From NCBI GenBank assembly GCA_028023455.1, contig JAQFVV010012416.1:2039767-2103766 (forward strand): 64,000 nt of DNA, in the 5' to 3' direction. Positions 23,571 through 34,879 of the stretch are shown here, piece after piece. Within the stretch, counting starts at the first letter, position 1; each line of letters begins with the position of its first letter. The DNA comes from Epiperipatus broadwayi. Taxonomy: Eukaryota; Onychophora; Udeonychophora; Euonychophora; Peripatidae. The position numbers were made by a program, and so were the translations under genes. The notes beneath the pieces were generated by a model. That model was not told the DNA's origin, made no database searches, and saw only the letters and a list, made by a program, of their open reading frames with translations.

Positions 23571-23933
23571 TCCAAGATAAAAATGATTTGAATGCCTTCT
23601 CTTGTAGTAGCATTTATCATAAAAAAAAAAAAAGCTTGTTTAGAGCTATTAGCACGCTCTTAATTTTACATATTTGTAAGTGCAAGCTATATATAAGTCA
23701 TGTGACATCTGACTTGTTATTATTACTATTATTATTTTGCTGTTGTGGCTTTAGCTAAATTAAAGAGCTAAGCCTACTAATATATGGAGTATCTGAATTA
23801 AGTTCAGGTCCATATGATTGTTTCAGTTGGAGAGCTGACTTTAAAGATATGTAGATGTCTAAAAGTTTCAGATCTTCTTCTAACAATTATCTTTTAGATA
23901 AATGCTTTGCTTGAGTTGGTTTTTTAGATCTAA

Positions 23934-23992
23934 TGTCCCAACTCCTCACTGAAGAGACCCATAGGTCGAAACCGGTCTGGGGATGGGGACAA
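23934..23992 (+). ncRNA. Type I hammerhead ribozyme (F2, unit 2)
   Basis: Identical in all core and stem positions to the unit 1 ribozyme; CUGAAGA at 23949-23955, GAAA at 23968-23971, helix III accggt and cleavage base C23977. Exactly 422 bp downstream of the first. Confidence 0.9.
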
Positions 23993-24261
23993 TCCAAGAT
24001 AAAAATGATTTGAATGCCTTCTCTTGTAGTAGCATTTATCATAAAAAAAAAAAAAAAGCTTGTTTAGAGCTATTAGCACGCTCTTAATTTTACATATTTG
24101 TAAGTGCAAGCTATATATAAGTCATGTGACATCTGACTTGTTATTATTACTATTAATATAGTACAATATAACTACACATAAAATATCATAATTACAAACA
24201 TATACTCAATAGATAACTTTTAGATAAGTGCTTGGCTTTGGGTTGGTATTTTTAGATCTAG

Positions 24262-24337
24262 TGTCTGAACCTATCCTGACACATCTCTGAGGAGTGCCAA
24301 AGCACGAAACATGGTCAGAGGTTTGGGGAAGGGTTCC
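24262..24337 (+). ncRNA. Type I hammerhead ribozyme (F3, unit 1)
   Basis: CUGAGGA 24287-24293, perfect stem II gtgc-caaa-gcac 24294-24305, GAAA 24306-24309. Helix III acatggt has two closing pairs, with C24316 as cleavage base. The proximal helix I is eroded here (acatct against agaggt), but gaacc with gggttc can still pair distally. A cleaner copy is at 50.8 kb. Confidence 0.75.
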
Positions 24338-24673
24338 TGACAGAGATATTTTAAGTGCTGGCTCTGGCTAAGCATTTATCATAAAGCTTGTAGCGGAATT
24401 GGCAATCCTCACTGTTTATAACTTACAAGCTTAAGAGATGATCTATGACTCTTATTTTGACTATTTATAGTCTCTTCCAAAAGTCTTATGCAATTTTATA
24501 TTGCTAAGACTACTAATATATGGTATGGCTGTAGATCTATCAGCCCTATATAGCTATTTGAGTTGGATAGCTGGGTTTGAAGACATGTAGATGTCTGAAA
24601 ATTTCAGATTTTCCACTCAATAGATAACTTTTAGATAAGTGCTTGGCTCTGGGTTGGTATTTTTAGATCTAAT

Positions 24674-24750
24674 GTCTGAACCTACCTTGATATCTCTATG
24701 TGGAGTGCCAAAGCACGAAACATGGTCAGGGGTTTGGGGAAGGGTTCCTG
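24674..24750 (+). ncRNA. Hammerhead remnant (F3, unit 2), core lost
   Basis: Stem II gtgccaaagcac and GAAAC are kept, but the CUGANGA segment reads ctatgtgga, so it cannot be an active hammerhead. Confidence 0.6.
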
Positions 24751-24835
24751 ACAGAGATCTTTTAAGTGCTGGCTCTGACTAAGCATTTATCATAAAGCTT
24801 GTAGAGGAATTGGCAATCATCATTGTTTATATACG

Positions 24836-25585
24836 CCAAATATCTAAAAGACATAACCATAATTATTTTAATGATAGTTAAAATATATATTAATTAAACA
24901 ATTATAATAAGAAAATCTTTATTTTAGATTGATAGTAAGAGCAACAATTATTTTGTTTATTGATATCATTATGCAAAGTTCACACGACTTTTTAAGCAAC
25001 TAACCATTAGACTATATATATAATTAAATTGTTTTAAGAAAATATTCAAAGGCAAATATTTTTCTTTATAAAAACATTTATTTTTTGTTTTGAATTTTTC
25101 AAAGCATTAAAACAAAAACAAATAAAAAGGAATCAATAAAAATCCGCATATATGACATTACTAGTTCAAAAAATATCACATATTTTATCTGAAAATTGAT
25201 CATAAGTTCATTATTAAAATTAACAAATAATATTTTATTTTTATGTACACTATCTTTTTTTATTATTATAATTTAAATTATCTAGGAGATTTATGATTTT
25301 GTTTTTCAATTAATGTACATATGTTTAATAAATACATAATACAGTTAAGAAACTGAATGTAGTAATTTATTGGATCAACATCTGTAAATTAAAAATTATA
25401 AATAAGTACAATAAAACTAAAATACAAACATTTCAAATAATTATATAATAAAGCAAAAAAAAAAAACTTCCTGAAAAGGATTATTTAAGTTTTGAAATAT
25501 GGCTCAGAAAATATTTTAAAATGAAATATACAGCTATTGGTGTAATAAACAGATATTTTATTTGTATAGAAATATTACACAGAGG
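24836..25585. other. A+T-rich intronic DNA, nothing recognised
   Basis: Very A+T-rich; no exon, RNA or repeat was recognised. Confidence 0.45.
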
Positions 25586-25589
25586 CTAA

Positions 25590-25765
25590 ACTCTCCATAT
25601 AATATCGCAACTCAGTGCAAGCCAGAATAATCAATGGATGCAAGAAGATTTGGGTATAAAATCCCTATCTAGTGCCTCCTCATCCACTGAGTTGTACTAC
25701 TGTATGGAAAGTTTAGCCTTTGTGTAATCAGCTTATGTAAGCATAAAGAATGGTGATCATGTGAG
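25590..25765. mobile_element. F4-related short foldback
   Basis: Contains F4 end blocks in both directions (ctaaactctccatataat on the left; actgtatggaaagtttagcc on the right) and the family end atggtgatcatgtgag, but no ribozyme region. An internally deleted derivative. Confidence 0.7.
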
Positions 25766-26078
25766 GTTATAGAAATATTAATAAATTGAGATAAAAATGT
25801 CTTTATGATAACATTTAATTAACATTATTAGCCATTGTCAAATATCACAGATATGCTTTTAATGATATGACAAAAAAAAAAAGAGAAAAAAAATTAAATT
25901 ATTATAAAAGATTCAATATTAAACCATTAAATTACTACATGGTCACCATTTCTTGTGCTTGCTCATAACTGTTATTAAAGCAGGCAAAGCTCCATACAGT
26001 AGTGCCACTCAGTGCAAGCCAGAATAATCAATGGATGCAGAAGATTTGTGCATAAAGTCCCTATCTAGTGCCTACTCA

Positions 26079-26138
26079 TTCAATATCCCTAGACCAGTTT
26101 CTATCTTGTGGCTTTCATCAGTGAGGAGCCTTGGATCT
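26079..26138 (-). ncRNA. Type I hammerhead ribozyme (F4, unit 1)
   Basis: Minus strand: CUGAUGA (26121-26115), stem II aagccacaagata (slightly weakened), GAAA (26101-26098), helix III actggt (26098-26093, near-palindrome), cleavage base C at 26092. Helix I forms between the tcctca and tagggata sides with mismatches. Same strand as the KCNQ exon. Confidence 0.7.
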
Positions 26139-26478
26139 GAGAGCACTGCACCTAGATTTTAGGATTTAATGCAACCCTCAAGCAGCCACCATTATCTCTA
26201 TTTAACTGTAAAACTATGAATCTAAAATTGGAAAACACAATAATATTTTCGATCCAAGCTTTGGTGCCTTTGGTTCTTTAATAATCATAACCACCACTAT
26301 CCTATTAGGCAGGATTGGTATTAAACCAATAAACATCACATGATCACCATTTCTTATGCTTGCTCATAACTTATTAAAACAGGCAAAACTTTCCATACAG
26401 TAGTGCCACTCAGTGCAAGCCAAAGTAATCAATGGATGCCAGAAGGCTGGTGCATAAAATCCATATCTAGTGCATATT

Positions 26479-26540
26479 CATCCAATATCTCCAGACTAGT
26501 TTCTAGTTTGTGGCTTTCATCAGTGATGAGCCTTGGATCT
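26479..26540 (-). ncRNA. Type I hammerhead ribozyme (F4, unit 2)
   Basis: Minus strand: CUGAUGA (26523-26517), stem II aagccacaaacta, GAAA (26503-26500), perfect palindromic helix III actagt (26500-26495), cleavage base C at 26494. Helix I: tcatca with tggaga (one mismatch) and atccaa with ttggat, exact. Located 402 bp from unit 1. Confidence 0.78.
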
Positions 26541-26639
26541 GAGGACACTGCACATAGATCTGAGGATCTAAAGCAACTCTCCAGTAGAGAAAAAACATGG
26601 CTTCTGGAGGGTTGTATTAGATCCTAAGACCTAAGTGCA

Positions 26640-26725
26640 GTGCTCTCAGATTCAAGTATTACTGATGAAAGCCACAAACTATAAAATAGTCTGAGGATAT
26701 TGGATGAGTAGGCACTACATAGGGA
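26640..26725 (+). ncRNA. Hammerhead remnant (F4, plus strand)
   Basis: CUGAUGA is present at 26661-26667, but the GAAA box reads TAAA and helix III is atagt, so this copy is probably inactive. Confidence 0.6.
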
Positions 26726-27095
26726 TTTTATGCACAAACCTTCTGGCCTCCATTGATTAATCTAATTTGCACTAAGTGGCACTAATGTATGGAAAGTTTT
26801 GCCTGTTTTAATAATAGTTATGAGCAAGCATAAGGCATGGTGATCATGTGATATTTAGTGGTTTAATACCAATCCTGCCTAATATGGTAGTGGTAGTTAT
26901 GATTATTAAAGAATCGAAGACATCAAAATATATGGACACTGAACTGAATTTGACCTATAAGACTATATAAGCTGATGAGATTGGATTGAAAATATTATTG
27001 TGTTTTCAAATTTTAGATTCATAGTTTTGTAGTTAAGTAGAGATAAAATATGGCTGCTGGAGTGTTGCATTAGATTCTAAGATCTATGTGCAGTG

Positions 27096-27165
27096 CTATC
27101 AGATCCAAGGCTCCTCACTGATAAAAGCCACAAGCTAGAAACTAGTCTGGAGATATTGGATGAGT
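27096..27165 (+). ncRNA. Hammerhead F4 with one core change (plus strand)
   Basis: Helix I (tcctca with tggaga; atccaa with ttggat), stem II aagccacaagcta, GAAA and helix III actagt followed by C are all kept. The core reads CUGAUAA instead of CUGAUGA, a change at an invariant G. Confidence 0.65.
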
Positions 27166-27275
27166 AAGTGCTTGAGAGGGATTTTATGCACAAGCCTTCT
27201 GGCATCTACTGATTAATGACTTGTACTGAGTGGCACTACTGTATGGAGTTTTGCCTGTTTTAATAAGATTCAATA

Positions 27276-27523
27276 TTCCATTTAAATAAATAATAAAAGA
27301 ATAGGTTCTCTGAATTCTAATCTTGAAGAAGTTGTTTTGGAATAGATTTAAGTGAATTATTTAAAGCCAAAGTAATTATTAATGCTAAAATAATTAAATA
27401 ATATTTATTTTTATTGACAGTTGTTTTTATTAAAATTTTAAAAGAGAGAAATTGATATGTTCTGTTTTCTATTTTCAAATATTAACAAATTCACCACTTC
27501 CTTTATTTTTCTAGATCTTATAT
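27276..27523. other. Unassigned A+T-rich DNA
   Basis: No feature recognised between the F4 cluster and the F5 foldback. Confidence 0.4.
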
Positions 27524-27791
27524 AAATGCAATTTATTTACTGTACTTTAAACACTTTTTAGCAAATTTTTTTTATTGTACACATATGCATACACAATCTT
27601 ACATTTCACCTGTCCTGTTGTCTTCTTCAGAGTCATTTTTACTTTGATTTCATTTTTAAAAAAATAAAGTAAAAATGGCTCTGAAGAAGACTGCAACACA
27701 GTTGAAACATAATATTGTATATGCAAATATGTACAATAAAAAGTTTTTGCTAACAAGTGTTAAAAGTACAGTGCATAAATTTGCATTTATT
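27524..27791. repeat. Foldback element F5, second example
   Basis: Near-symmetric inverted repeat centred near 27660. Arms share for example gcaatttatttactgtact against its inverted partner near 27764-27787. Each arm carries the F5 motif; on the plus strand ctctgaagaagactgc, then acacagttgaaac. A hairpin gactg/cagtt corresponds to stem II, but no helix I is visible. Confidence 0.75.
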
Positions 27792-28320
27792 TTCAAATAT
27801 TAATTTGTATACCAAAAGTATGAAAGTAAATAAATGCTACTTAATAATCATATTTGCAATCAGAATATTTATTAAAATTGAATATAAATTAAAATTGTGT
27901 GTAAATTAAATTTGAAAACTTTCTTATGGAATTCATTTATTTCATATTTAGAATAATCGTGCATCTGTGTCTTAAACTATTAATAGATATTCATAAACAA
28001 ATATATGTCGTTCAACCCCATAAAGAAAATAAAAAATGATAGAAAAACATTTTAAAAAAGGTAGAAAACAAAGAAATAAAAATGGTTACAGTTTAAATTT
28101 CTGGGAGTACAACAATAGATATGTGGTTATAAGAATACACAATTTTCTTGACACAATTAATGAAAAGAAATGACAAATAATAGATGATTAAGCTTACTAC
28201 AAATTTGGTGATTGAAAGCAGTAAAAAAAAAACTTAAAGAAAGAATAATGATAATTAATTTAGTTATCTTAATAAATTGAGATGGTAACTTTCATTCAAC
28301 TTTTTATTAATTATGAATAT
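27792..28320. other. A+T-rich intronic DNA, nothing recognised
   Basis: No coding or repeat signal seen. Confidence 0.4.
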
Positions 28321-28324
28321 ACAG

Positions 28325-28565
28325 TAACAACTCTCTCCAAACAATAATACCACCCAGTTCAGGCCATAGTAATCAATGGATTCTAGGGGGTTTGCATATT
28401 AAAATCCCTATCTAGTGACTGCTCATCCAATGTTTCCAGATATGGCCTTCATCAATGAAGAGCCTTTTAGCATCCATTGATTACTTGCACTAGGTAGCTC
28501 TATTATTTAAAGAGAGTTGCTACTGTTTTTATATATTGTGTAAGCATAGGAAATGGTGATTAAGT
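28325..28565. mobile_element. F4 repeat, degenerate
   Basis: F4 blocks in both directions (caactctctccaaacaataa; taggaaatggtgattaagtg). The ribozyme region is reduced to gatatggccttcatcaatga and is not functional. Confidence 0.7.
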
Positions 28566-28894
28566 GATATTTACTTATAAACACATTGTGTACGTTTATT
28601 GTTAGGTATATACATTTATCAAAATTTGGGGGGAAATGTTTTAAATAACAATAAAATATTTATTTTGTATTGCAGAATTCCTATGTTTAAAAGTTACCTG
28701 GTTCTCACAAATGTTTTTGCTCATGTATTCCTTGGCAATGGTATGGTATGATAAATGAAATTACATCTCAAATACACATGCATGTGTATAGACATATATA
28801 TAGTTATGTATAAATACATAGATATGCAAAAGTCTGTGTGTAAAAATGTATATATAAAATATAAATTTGTTTATAGATTAGAAAAGCTTATATA

Positions 28895-29155
28895 ACAATA
28901 ACAAACTCTTCATACAGTAGTACTATGAAGTGCAAACCTTCATAATCAATGGATGCAGGAAGTTTTGTGCATAAAATCCCTACCTAATGCCTACTCATCC
29001 AATATAACCAGACTAGTTTCTATCTTGTGGCTTTCACCAAAGAGAATCCTTGGATTTAAGAGCACTGCACCTAAATCTTAGGATTATGATGGCTTGCACT
29101 TGATAGCACTACTGTGAGGAGAGTTTTAAGCATATAAGATGGTGATCATGTGATG
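28895..29155 (-). mobile_element. F4 repeat, degenerate
   Basis: F4 unit with the hammerhead region on the minus strand at about 29000-29060; the core has lost CUGAUGA (reads ggtgaaa) although the actagt palindrome is kept. Confidence 0.7.
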
Positions 29156-29159
29156 TTTT

Positions 29160-30250
29160 GAGATTTTTAACAGCCTATATGCTATATATTATAACCCTCC
29201 CCCCAACACCTCTCATACCTTTCCTATCAACAAATACCCAGGGTGCAAATTCTATTGGTAATAGAATAAACTACTAGTCTGATCTTGCTTTAAATTATTA
29301 ATGAGACTCTTAAAATGCTGTCCTACCATAGCTTAGCTCAGTTGGGAGTTACAGAGATCTATAAGATGTAAAATGCATACTAAATATGGGAGGAAACATT
29401 ATGATTTAATAGGAATAAAACATCTATTAAATTCTAAAATAAATAAATAATTAAAATTGGTAAAGTTCTACCATCTAAATTTACATGTTATAGTTTAACC
29501 TCATCTCCTGCCATCATCCAAATGCATTTAACAACCTCTACTGTGTGATAAAATTAAAATAATAAAATAAAGATGTAATATTGATTAACTTGACTCTATG
29601 GTAAGTTAGAATTAAATACAAAATAAAATAGAACATTACTTAACTTTTAATTATACAGCAATTTAAAATAAGCAACATAATGTTTAATCTAAAATAATAA
29701 GGGAATATCTCAGAGAATTAATTTATTTCATGGCTTAATTTTAAATCTATACTTTATAACAACTACTAATTACTATCATAAAAGTAATGACACAAATTAA
29801 GCATTATCCTAATAAAATAATGATAATTAGATAATGAAAGAAATAGGGTGCATTTTGATTTCAATTCATCATCTAAATAATAACTGAGTAATAAAATCTT
29901 CAGAGAATCATTAAATAATCAAATATTTCATATAGTGTTTGGATCAAGAAAAGAAACATCATCAGATCTGAACATAGTGCAATCATATCATATTAGATAT
30001 GTAAGTGTGTGTGCGTGTATGAAAACATAGAATATGAATGCGTGTACGAAAACATAGAACATGAATGCGTGCCAAAGAAGAATTCTGAACGAAGCTTTTA
30101 AATAAATAAAACATTTATTACAAGATAATTAAATAAACATTTGGTTTTCTAATTTACACGTATACATGTTTTGGAATAGTTCCAACACCAATGACTGAAT
30201 AGTCTACTTGAGAATAAATAACATAAAAATAAACATTCTGTATTTTATTT
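29160..30250. other. Intronic DNA with a 25-bp direct repeat
   Basis: Mostly featureless. The phrase gaaaacatagaa.atgaatgcg occurs twice in tandem at about 30020-30072. A tRNA A-box-like phrase (ttagctcagttgggag) at about 29333 has no B box at the right distance. Confidence 0.45.
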
Positions 30251-30254
30251 CAAC

Positions 30255-30600
30255 ATATAGCAGCTATCAATCCATTCTGATAAGCTTATGAAAAGAAACA
30301 TTATAATACTAGCACTAAAATAATAAAACATGAAACTAAACTTCTTAGTATTTTACCTATAATACACATACGTTACCAGTCAATTCTGATATGCTTATGA
30401 AAAGAAAACTTTATTTAAACATCACACCAGAACAATTAAACATAAAATTATTTGTGTTTTAGTTTCAATATACTCAAGCTATCAATCTATTCTGATATGC
30501 TTATGAAAAAGAAGATTCTATTAAACACTGGCACTAAAATTATAAAATGTGAAGTAAAATTGGTGGCATTTTTACTTCAAATGCACATCAAAATAATATG
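30255..30600. repeat. Degenerate tandem repeat, three units of about 115 bp
   Basis: The phrase ttctgataagcttatgaaaa recurs with small changes at about 30276, 30385 and 30495, each followed by an A+T-rich stretch and a caccag- or actagcac-like block. Non-coding, old. Confidence 0.75.
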
Positions 30601-32957
30601 AGAGGGGTTTAAATCTATGAGTAAAAGGTCAAGCTATCCTTCACAAACCAAATGAATAATTCTATTAAATGGCTACACTTTCTTTTCTTTTGCTTGCTCA
30701 TTCAAAATGAGGATGAAACATTCTAAGAGTTGATGGTATAAAACCTAAATAATTAATATATGATTTGAAACAATGATTGAAGAATTACAAATTAATGATG
30801 GATTTTCTCCATACCTTCTGCATTAATAAAATTTTATGCATGCATCTGAATTGTGCCACCTGTCATAAAATAATTAATACAACTAAATCCAATCAGTTTG
30901 TTTATGAAACCAAGAAATAAAATGTCATAATATGGGTGATGTCATGGCCAACCCAGCTTTAATACTAATTCTACTCCAGCTGTTCTGTGAGAAAAATCAA
31001 TTCTACCTTTATTTTATTTTCTTATCAGCAAACTATCTTACACTTGGCTATGAATAAATGATGGGAAAACATTCCACATAAATAAATTAGGATAAGAAGA
31101 CTTTCTTAACTCTAATCCTTTAAATAACAAAACATAGTAACTCCCTTGCCTAATTCTGAGGCTTAAATGCTGGTGTGGACATCATCTCATCACTGAAAAA
31201 CAAGGGAAATATACTACATGACTTCATGTATTATAATTATTATAAAATACAACTACTTAATCTGGAAAATATAATCCACTCCTGACAATTATTTCAACAA
31301 ACTAAGGAAGAGCTCTCTCAATCTCTGTCAATGCAATACATAATCCACTTATGACAAATATTCAAATAAATTAAGGAAAAGTTCTCTCAATCCCTGACAA
31401 TACAGTATATAACATAAACAAATTCTTTCTGCATAGCCACTAAATACATTCCAATCTAAGCATAAAAATAATAAATTCACTCTTAAATAAATCCCTAATC
31501 CTTCCACTTCTTTTGGCACATGCCACCATCGAAACCGATGGAAATTAAGTTATTTCTACTTTTAGTTCAGCAATTATATAACTGTATTAAATAACAAACA
31601 GGTATATAAGCATAATAAAACAAACAATTTCAAAGCATATGTGATAAGGAAATATTGTAGTAACATTAATTACTAAGTTATATAATAATAAAAAAATGAA
31701 TCTCATTTCTGACTAAGTATAATATTTTAACTTGGAAATATAATAATTATTACTAACTAATCCTCATTATTTCTAGAAAAGCAAAGACAAAATAACCCTT
31801 TAGTGTTTTGGTATAGCCCATAAATTGAAATAAAAAGTCTGGTTTGGGATAAACAACAAATCTTTAAATTTGGAGTAAAATAATTATTAAGAAATAAACC
31901 TCATAACTTCTTAAAAATGCAAAGATAAACAATAAATTTTATGCAATTACCCCTTCTCAAAAAAAAAGCTGTTAACTCCTTAATAGCAAACAGATATTTC
32001 TATTGCTAATGTCGCATATAAAAATACATGTACAGAACAAAACTATATTAAAATAATAACTAATTGCCCAGTATAATATTCCTCCATATTATACTTTCTG
32101 AGATGTTCTTGAAGAGATAAATAATAATCAAATAATAAAAAAAATCATAAGACAAATAATTAATCTACCTATCTATCAAATGTTAACAAAAATAATAATA
32201 ATCATTACAGTTTTTTTTTCTTAACTGGAATGAAAAGTTTATTTATAGCCCATAGATACACATCTTTATCATGTAAAGAATTGATGTTGATCACCTGTAT
32301 AACAATAGATATGGATAAACACACTACAATTTCCTGCAGGAAGATAAATAATATTAATTGGATCCAATTGGATAGCATTTCAAAGTTCTTAGCACTAGCT
32401 AATAAAACTGCTGGCAATATAACATATGAAATATTTCATTATGGTGAATAAATATTTAATACTGCAAAAGTTGAACAATAATTTATTATTTAATTCATTA
32501 TGCTTGCTAAGACATTTGTTCTAAATTTTTAAAAAGTCATTCATTAGGCAAGTAAATACTCAGTTCATAAAATCCATTTAAATTCATGTAAGCTTATTGA
32601 TAATATCTTTAATAATAAAAAAAATCAAATGTAAATGAGAAGCAATAATACAATGTAAATTATCAACATCCAGTTCCCATGCTCTCCCACTTGTTCAGTT
32701 ATAAGTACATTCAGAGATAAGTTAATAATTCATTAATTATATGTCACACATTTAGTTTCTTATTTGCAGATACAAAATGGTTAGGTATATATTTTTGTCA
32801 ATAATAATAATAAAACATGTTATAATAGGTTATCCACACACATCCTTCTGTTTAAACTTCATTCCTTTATAGCTAGCAAAAATGATCAATAAAGAGTCTT
32901 TAAAGTGTTTTATAAAAAAGTTTAGCATAAAATTTCCAGCATAATCAGTAAAATTCA
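30601..32957. other. Intronic DNA; one 60-70-bp duplication, one unassigned frame
   Basis: A degenerate duplication at about 31262-31400 shares ctctctcaat, tgacaata and ataatccact. A plus-strand frame at 32230-32451 (73 aa, from MKSLFIAHRY to FHYGE) is less low-complexity than its surroundings but matches no family I know; it is left uncalled. Confidence 0.45.
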
Positions 32958-33165
32958 TACATTCCAGTTATTTTTTTAATGTTAGAGATTAAATCTAGTT
33001 GAATCAAACTTATAACATAGACATATAGTTAAATTGCTTCCTTAATATTAGAGATAAAATTTAGGCAAAGTAGATTTGAAATATAGACATGCATTTCAAT
33101 TATTTCTTTAATATTAGAAATTAAAGTTAGGCAAAGCAAATTTATAATATAGACACACACACATC
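32958..33165. repeat. Degenerate tandem repeat, three units of about 63 bp
   Basis: Blocks ttagagattaaatctag, ttagagataaaatttaggc and ttagaaattaaagttaggc recur at about 60-bp steps, each followed by a variant of tataatatagacata. Confidence 0.75.
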
Positions 33166-34287
33166 TCAAATGATGATTTTAAATTTAAATTAGTCAATTA
33201 GAAGTAGGGAAGACATACCTTATTTTCAAAGTGATTTACATCTGCATTTCAATTTTTATTTTCCTCAATAGAATTTTGTTTTCATCCAGAAAATTAATAG
33301 AAGTTTTTACTTTTTAAGCTTGAACTATGGAATAACCAACTTATACAAACAAAATTGTACCAATAAAAACCTTTTATGGAGAGAGAATTGTTGAAATCAG
33401 AAAAGCCAACTTTTTGTAAAAGTGCCCCCTTTTATATCAGATTATTACTTAAGCATTTGTTTCTTCCACCAATCCAAGGTCATTCAAAAGTTCAACTCTC
33501 GAACAAAGGTTAATAATTAGTTATAAAATATGCAAGAATCTTTCTCTCTTGAAAAAGAAAGAAAGAAAAATATTTTGTCTTTAAAAAAAAAATTAAACTG
33601 AACCAACAATAAAATAGTCTGTAACAAAATAAAAACTAATGATTATTTTAGCAAATAAAATAATTGATAGTGTATTTGTCTATTTCACTGGTCCATTGAT
33701 ACATTAATTCATTTAAAAGGTGTACAAGCTGGTTATCCAAGCTATTGATTAGGAAATTAAATGTTTGAAGTACATGAATGGAAAAATGAAGTTGAAAGAT
33801 GGCACAAGCATACATGCACATTCAATAAATGCTGTACTACAGGTATTAAACTGATATGACTGAAATATAAGTTTCTATGATGATGAGTCAAACATATTGT
33901 ACTATTTACACTATGGGTTGAAATATTAAAGCAAATAAACCAGGAAATTAGTTAAACAAATACCAATACTGCTCTTCAGACAAATAAAACAAACTTGGAT
34001 CAACTTAAACTAAACTGACAATTTCTGTGACAAGCCAGTCCCCTTTCTAATATTAATTATTCACTAAAGAAAAGGTCATTAAAATTTTTTTTTCATTTCA
34101 GGTTCATTTTTTTTAGTAAGATGCAATCAGCTGTTACTGATACAGTGCTATATAATTACAATCAATATTTCTGGTGCCTATCCAGAAGGTTACAATATAT
34201 ATATACAGACAGATTAACAAACATAAAAGAAGATCTATATAGTTACTCCACCAAGTGTTATTCATATTGGTCCTCTTCAAGATGAAA
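33166..34287. other. A+T-rich intronic DNA, nothing recognised
   Basis: Short simple-sequence runs (gaaagaaagaaa near 33560) but no gene or known repeat. Confidence 0.4.
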
Positions 34288-34565
34288 ATTCTTTCAATAG
34301 TTATTTCTCTATTTTATGAAGAATGTATATTTCTAGATACTTTTAAATATATAATAGAGATGAGCAATTCCTTTATTTAGCTGATAAAAGACATTTTGAG
34401 AATTTTATATATAATAAAGATGAAAAATGTATTTATTCACTTGATGTTTCCAAATATTTTTTATATGTATATTAGAGATGAAAAATTGCTTTGTTATTTT
34501 GATGGAAAATATGTGTTTTAGAGATTATATATATAATAGAGATGTAAAATTACTCTAATCTCTTA
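34288..34565. repeat. Degenerate tandem repeat, four units of about 63 bp
   Basis: The phrase tataatagagatgagcaatt and variants (ataataaagatgaaaaatg, tattagagatgaaaaattg, ataatagagatgtaaaatt) recurs at about 34350, 34412, 34472 and 34535. Similar in period to the 33-kb repeat but different in sequence. Confidence 0.78.
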
Positions 34566-34879
34566 ATAGTTAATGGGGATATGTTCCCAGATTTTTTATA
34601 ATAAAATCAATTAAATTCTTTTGCTATGCAGCCACATATGGCATTCATTTACAGATAAGAGCTTAATAATTTTTATAATATCTTGCTATTTTAAAGATAT
34701 TTGTCATAATAAAGATGGATTGTTTTTTACATTGGACAGCTCAAACAGAAATTTAATTTTTAATAATACATTTATGATATAGCTGTAAGATAAATAGGCA
34801 TAATAGATAAATAAAATTCAAAAATTAGTGATTTTATATATAGAGACTATTTATTATGCTCTGTTATAATAAGAAATAA

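Larger units (their letters stand above)
23229..24155 (+). mobile_element. Retrozyme-like F2 tandem array, 422-bp unit
   Basis: Two nearly identical full units (23229-23650 and 23651-24074) and a truncated third (24075 to about 24155). Each unit starts agcacgctcttaattttac, carries one hammerhead at the same place and has an A-run (12-14 A) before agcttgtttagagctatt. Because copies are near-identical and exactly tandem, RNA from the locus would be cut into 422-nt monomers able to circularise. The chance frame 23561-23758 is not a gene. Confidence 0.9.
24205..24835 (+). mobile_element. Retrozyme-like F3 tandem pair, 411-bp unit
   Basis: The block ctcaatagataacttttaga occurs at 24205 and 24616. 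Each copy is followed by a hammerhead region, the block taagcatttatcataaagct, and a 3' part reading attggcaatc. F3 shares short blocks with F2 (gcatttatcataaa, gatgtct, tttcagat) although the ribozymes differ, so the two are probably distant relatives. Confidence 0.85.
25935..27275. mobile_element. Retrozyme-like F4 cluster, tandem and inverted
   Basis: Two units in direct order have their ribozymes on the minus strand; the block gatcaccatttctt occurs at 25942 and 26342, a 400-bp unit. They are followed by plus-oriented units (about 26605-26880 and about 27000-27270), so the cluster is a large imperfect palindrome. Each unit carries the blocks acaggcaaaac, gtgccactcagtgcaagcc and gcataaaatccctatctag. 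The frame 26403-26627 is a chance reading of the repeat. Confidence 0.85.

Noticed and set aside
23561-23758. A 65-codon gene in the F2 array
   Set aside because: Lies across the ribozyme, A-run and unit boundary of the retrozyme; a chance frame.
31525-31550. Hammerhead-like accatcgaaaccgatgg
   Set aside because: It is a simple hairpin ccatcg/cgatgg; CUGANGA is missing.
32230-32451. A 73-codon plus-strand gene, with an open antisense frame
   Set aside because: Reads less like low-complexity DNA than most, but no domain, start context or splice pair supports it.
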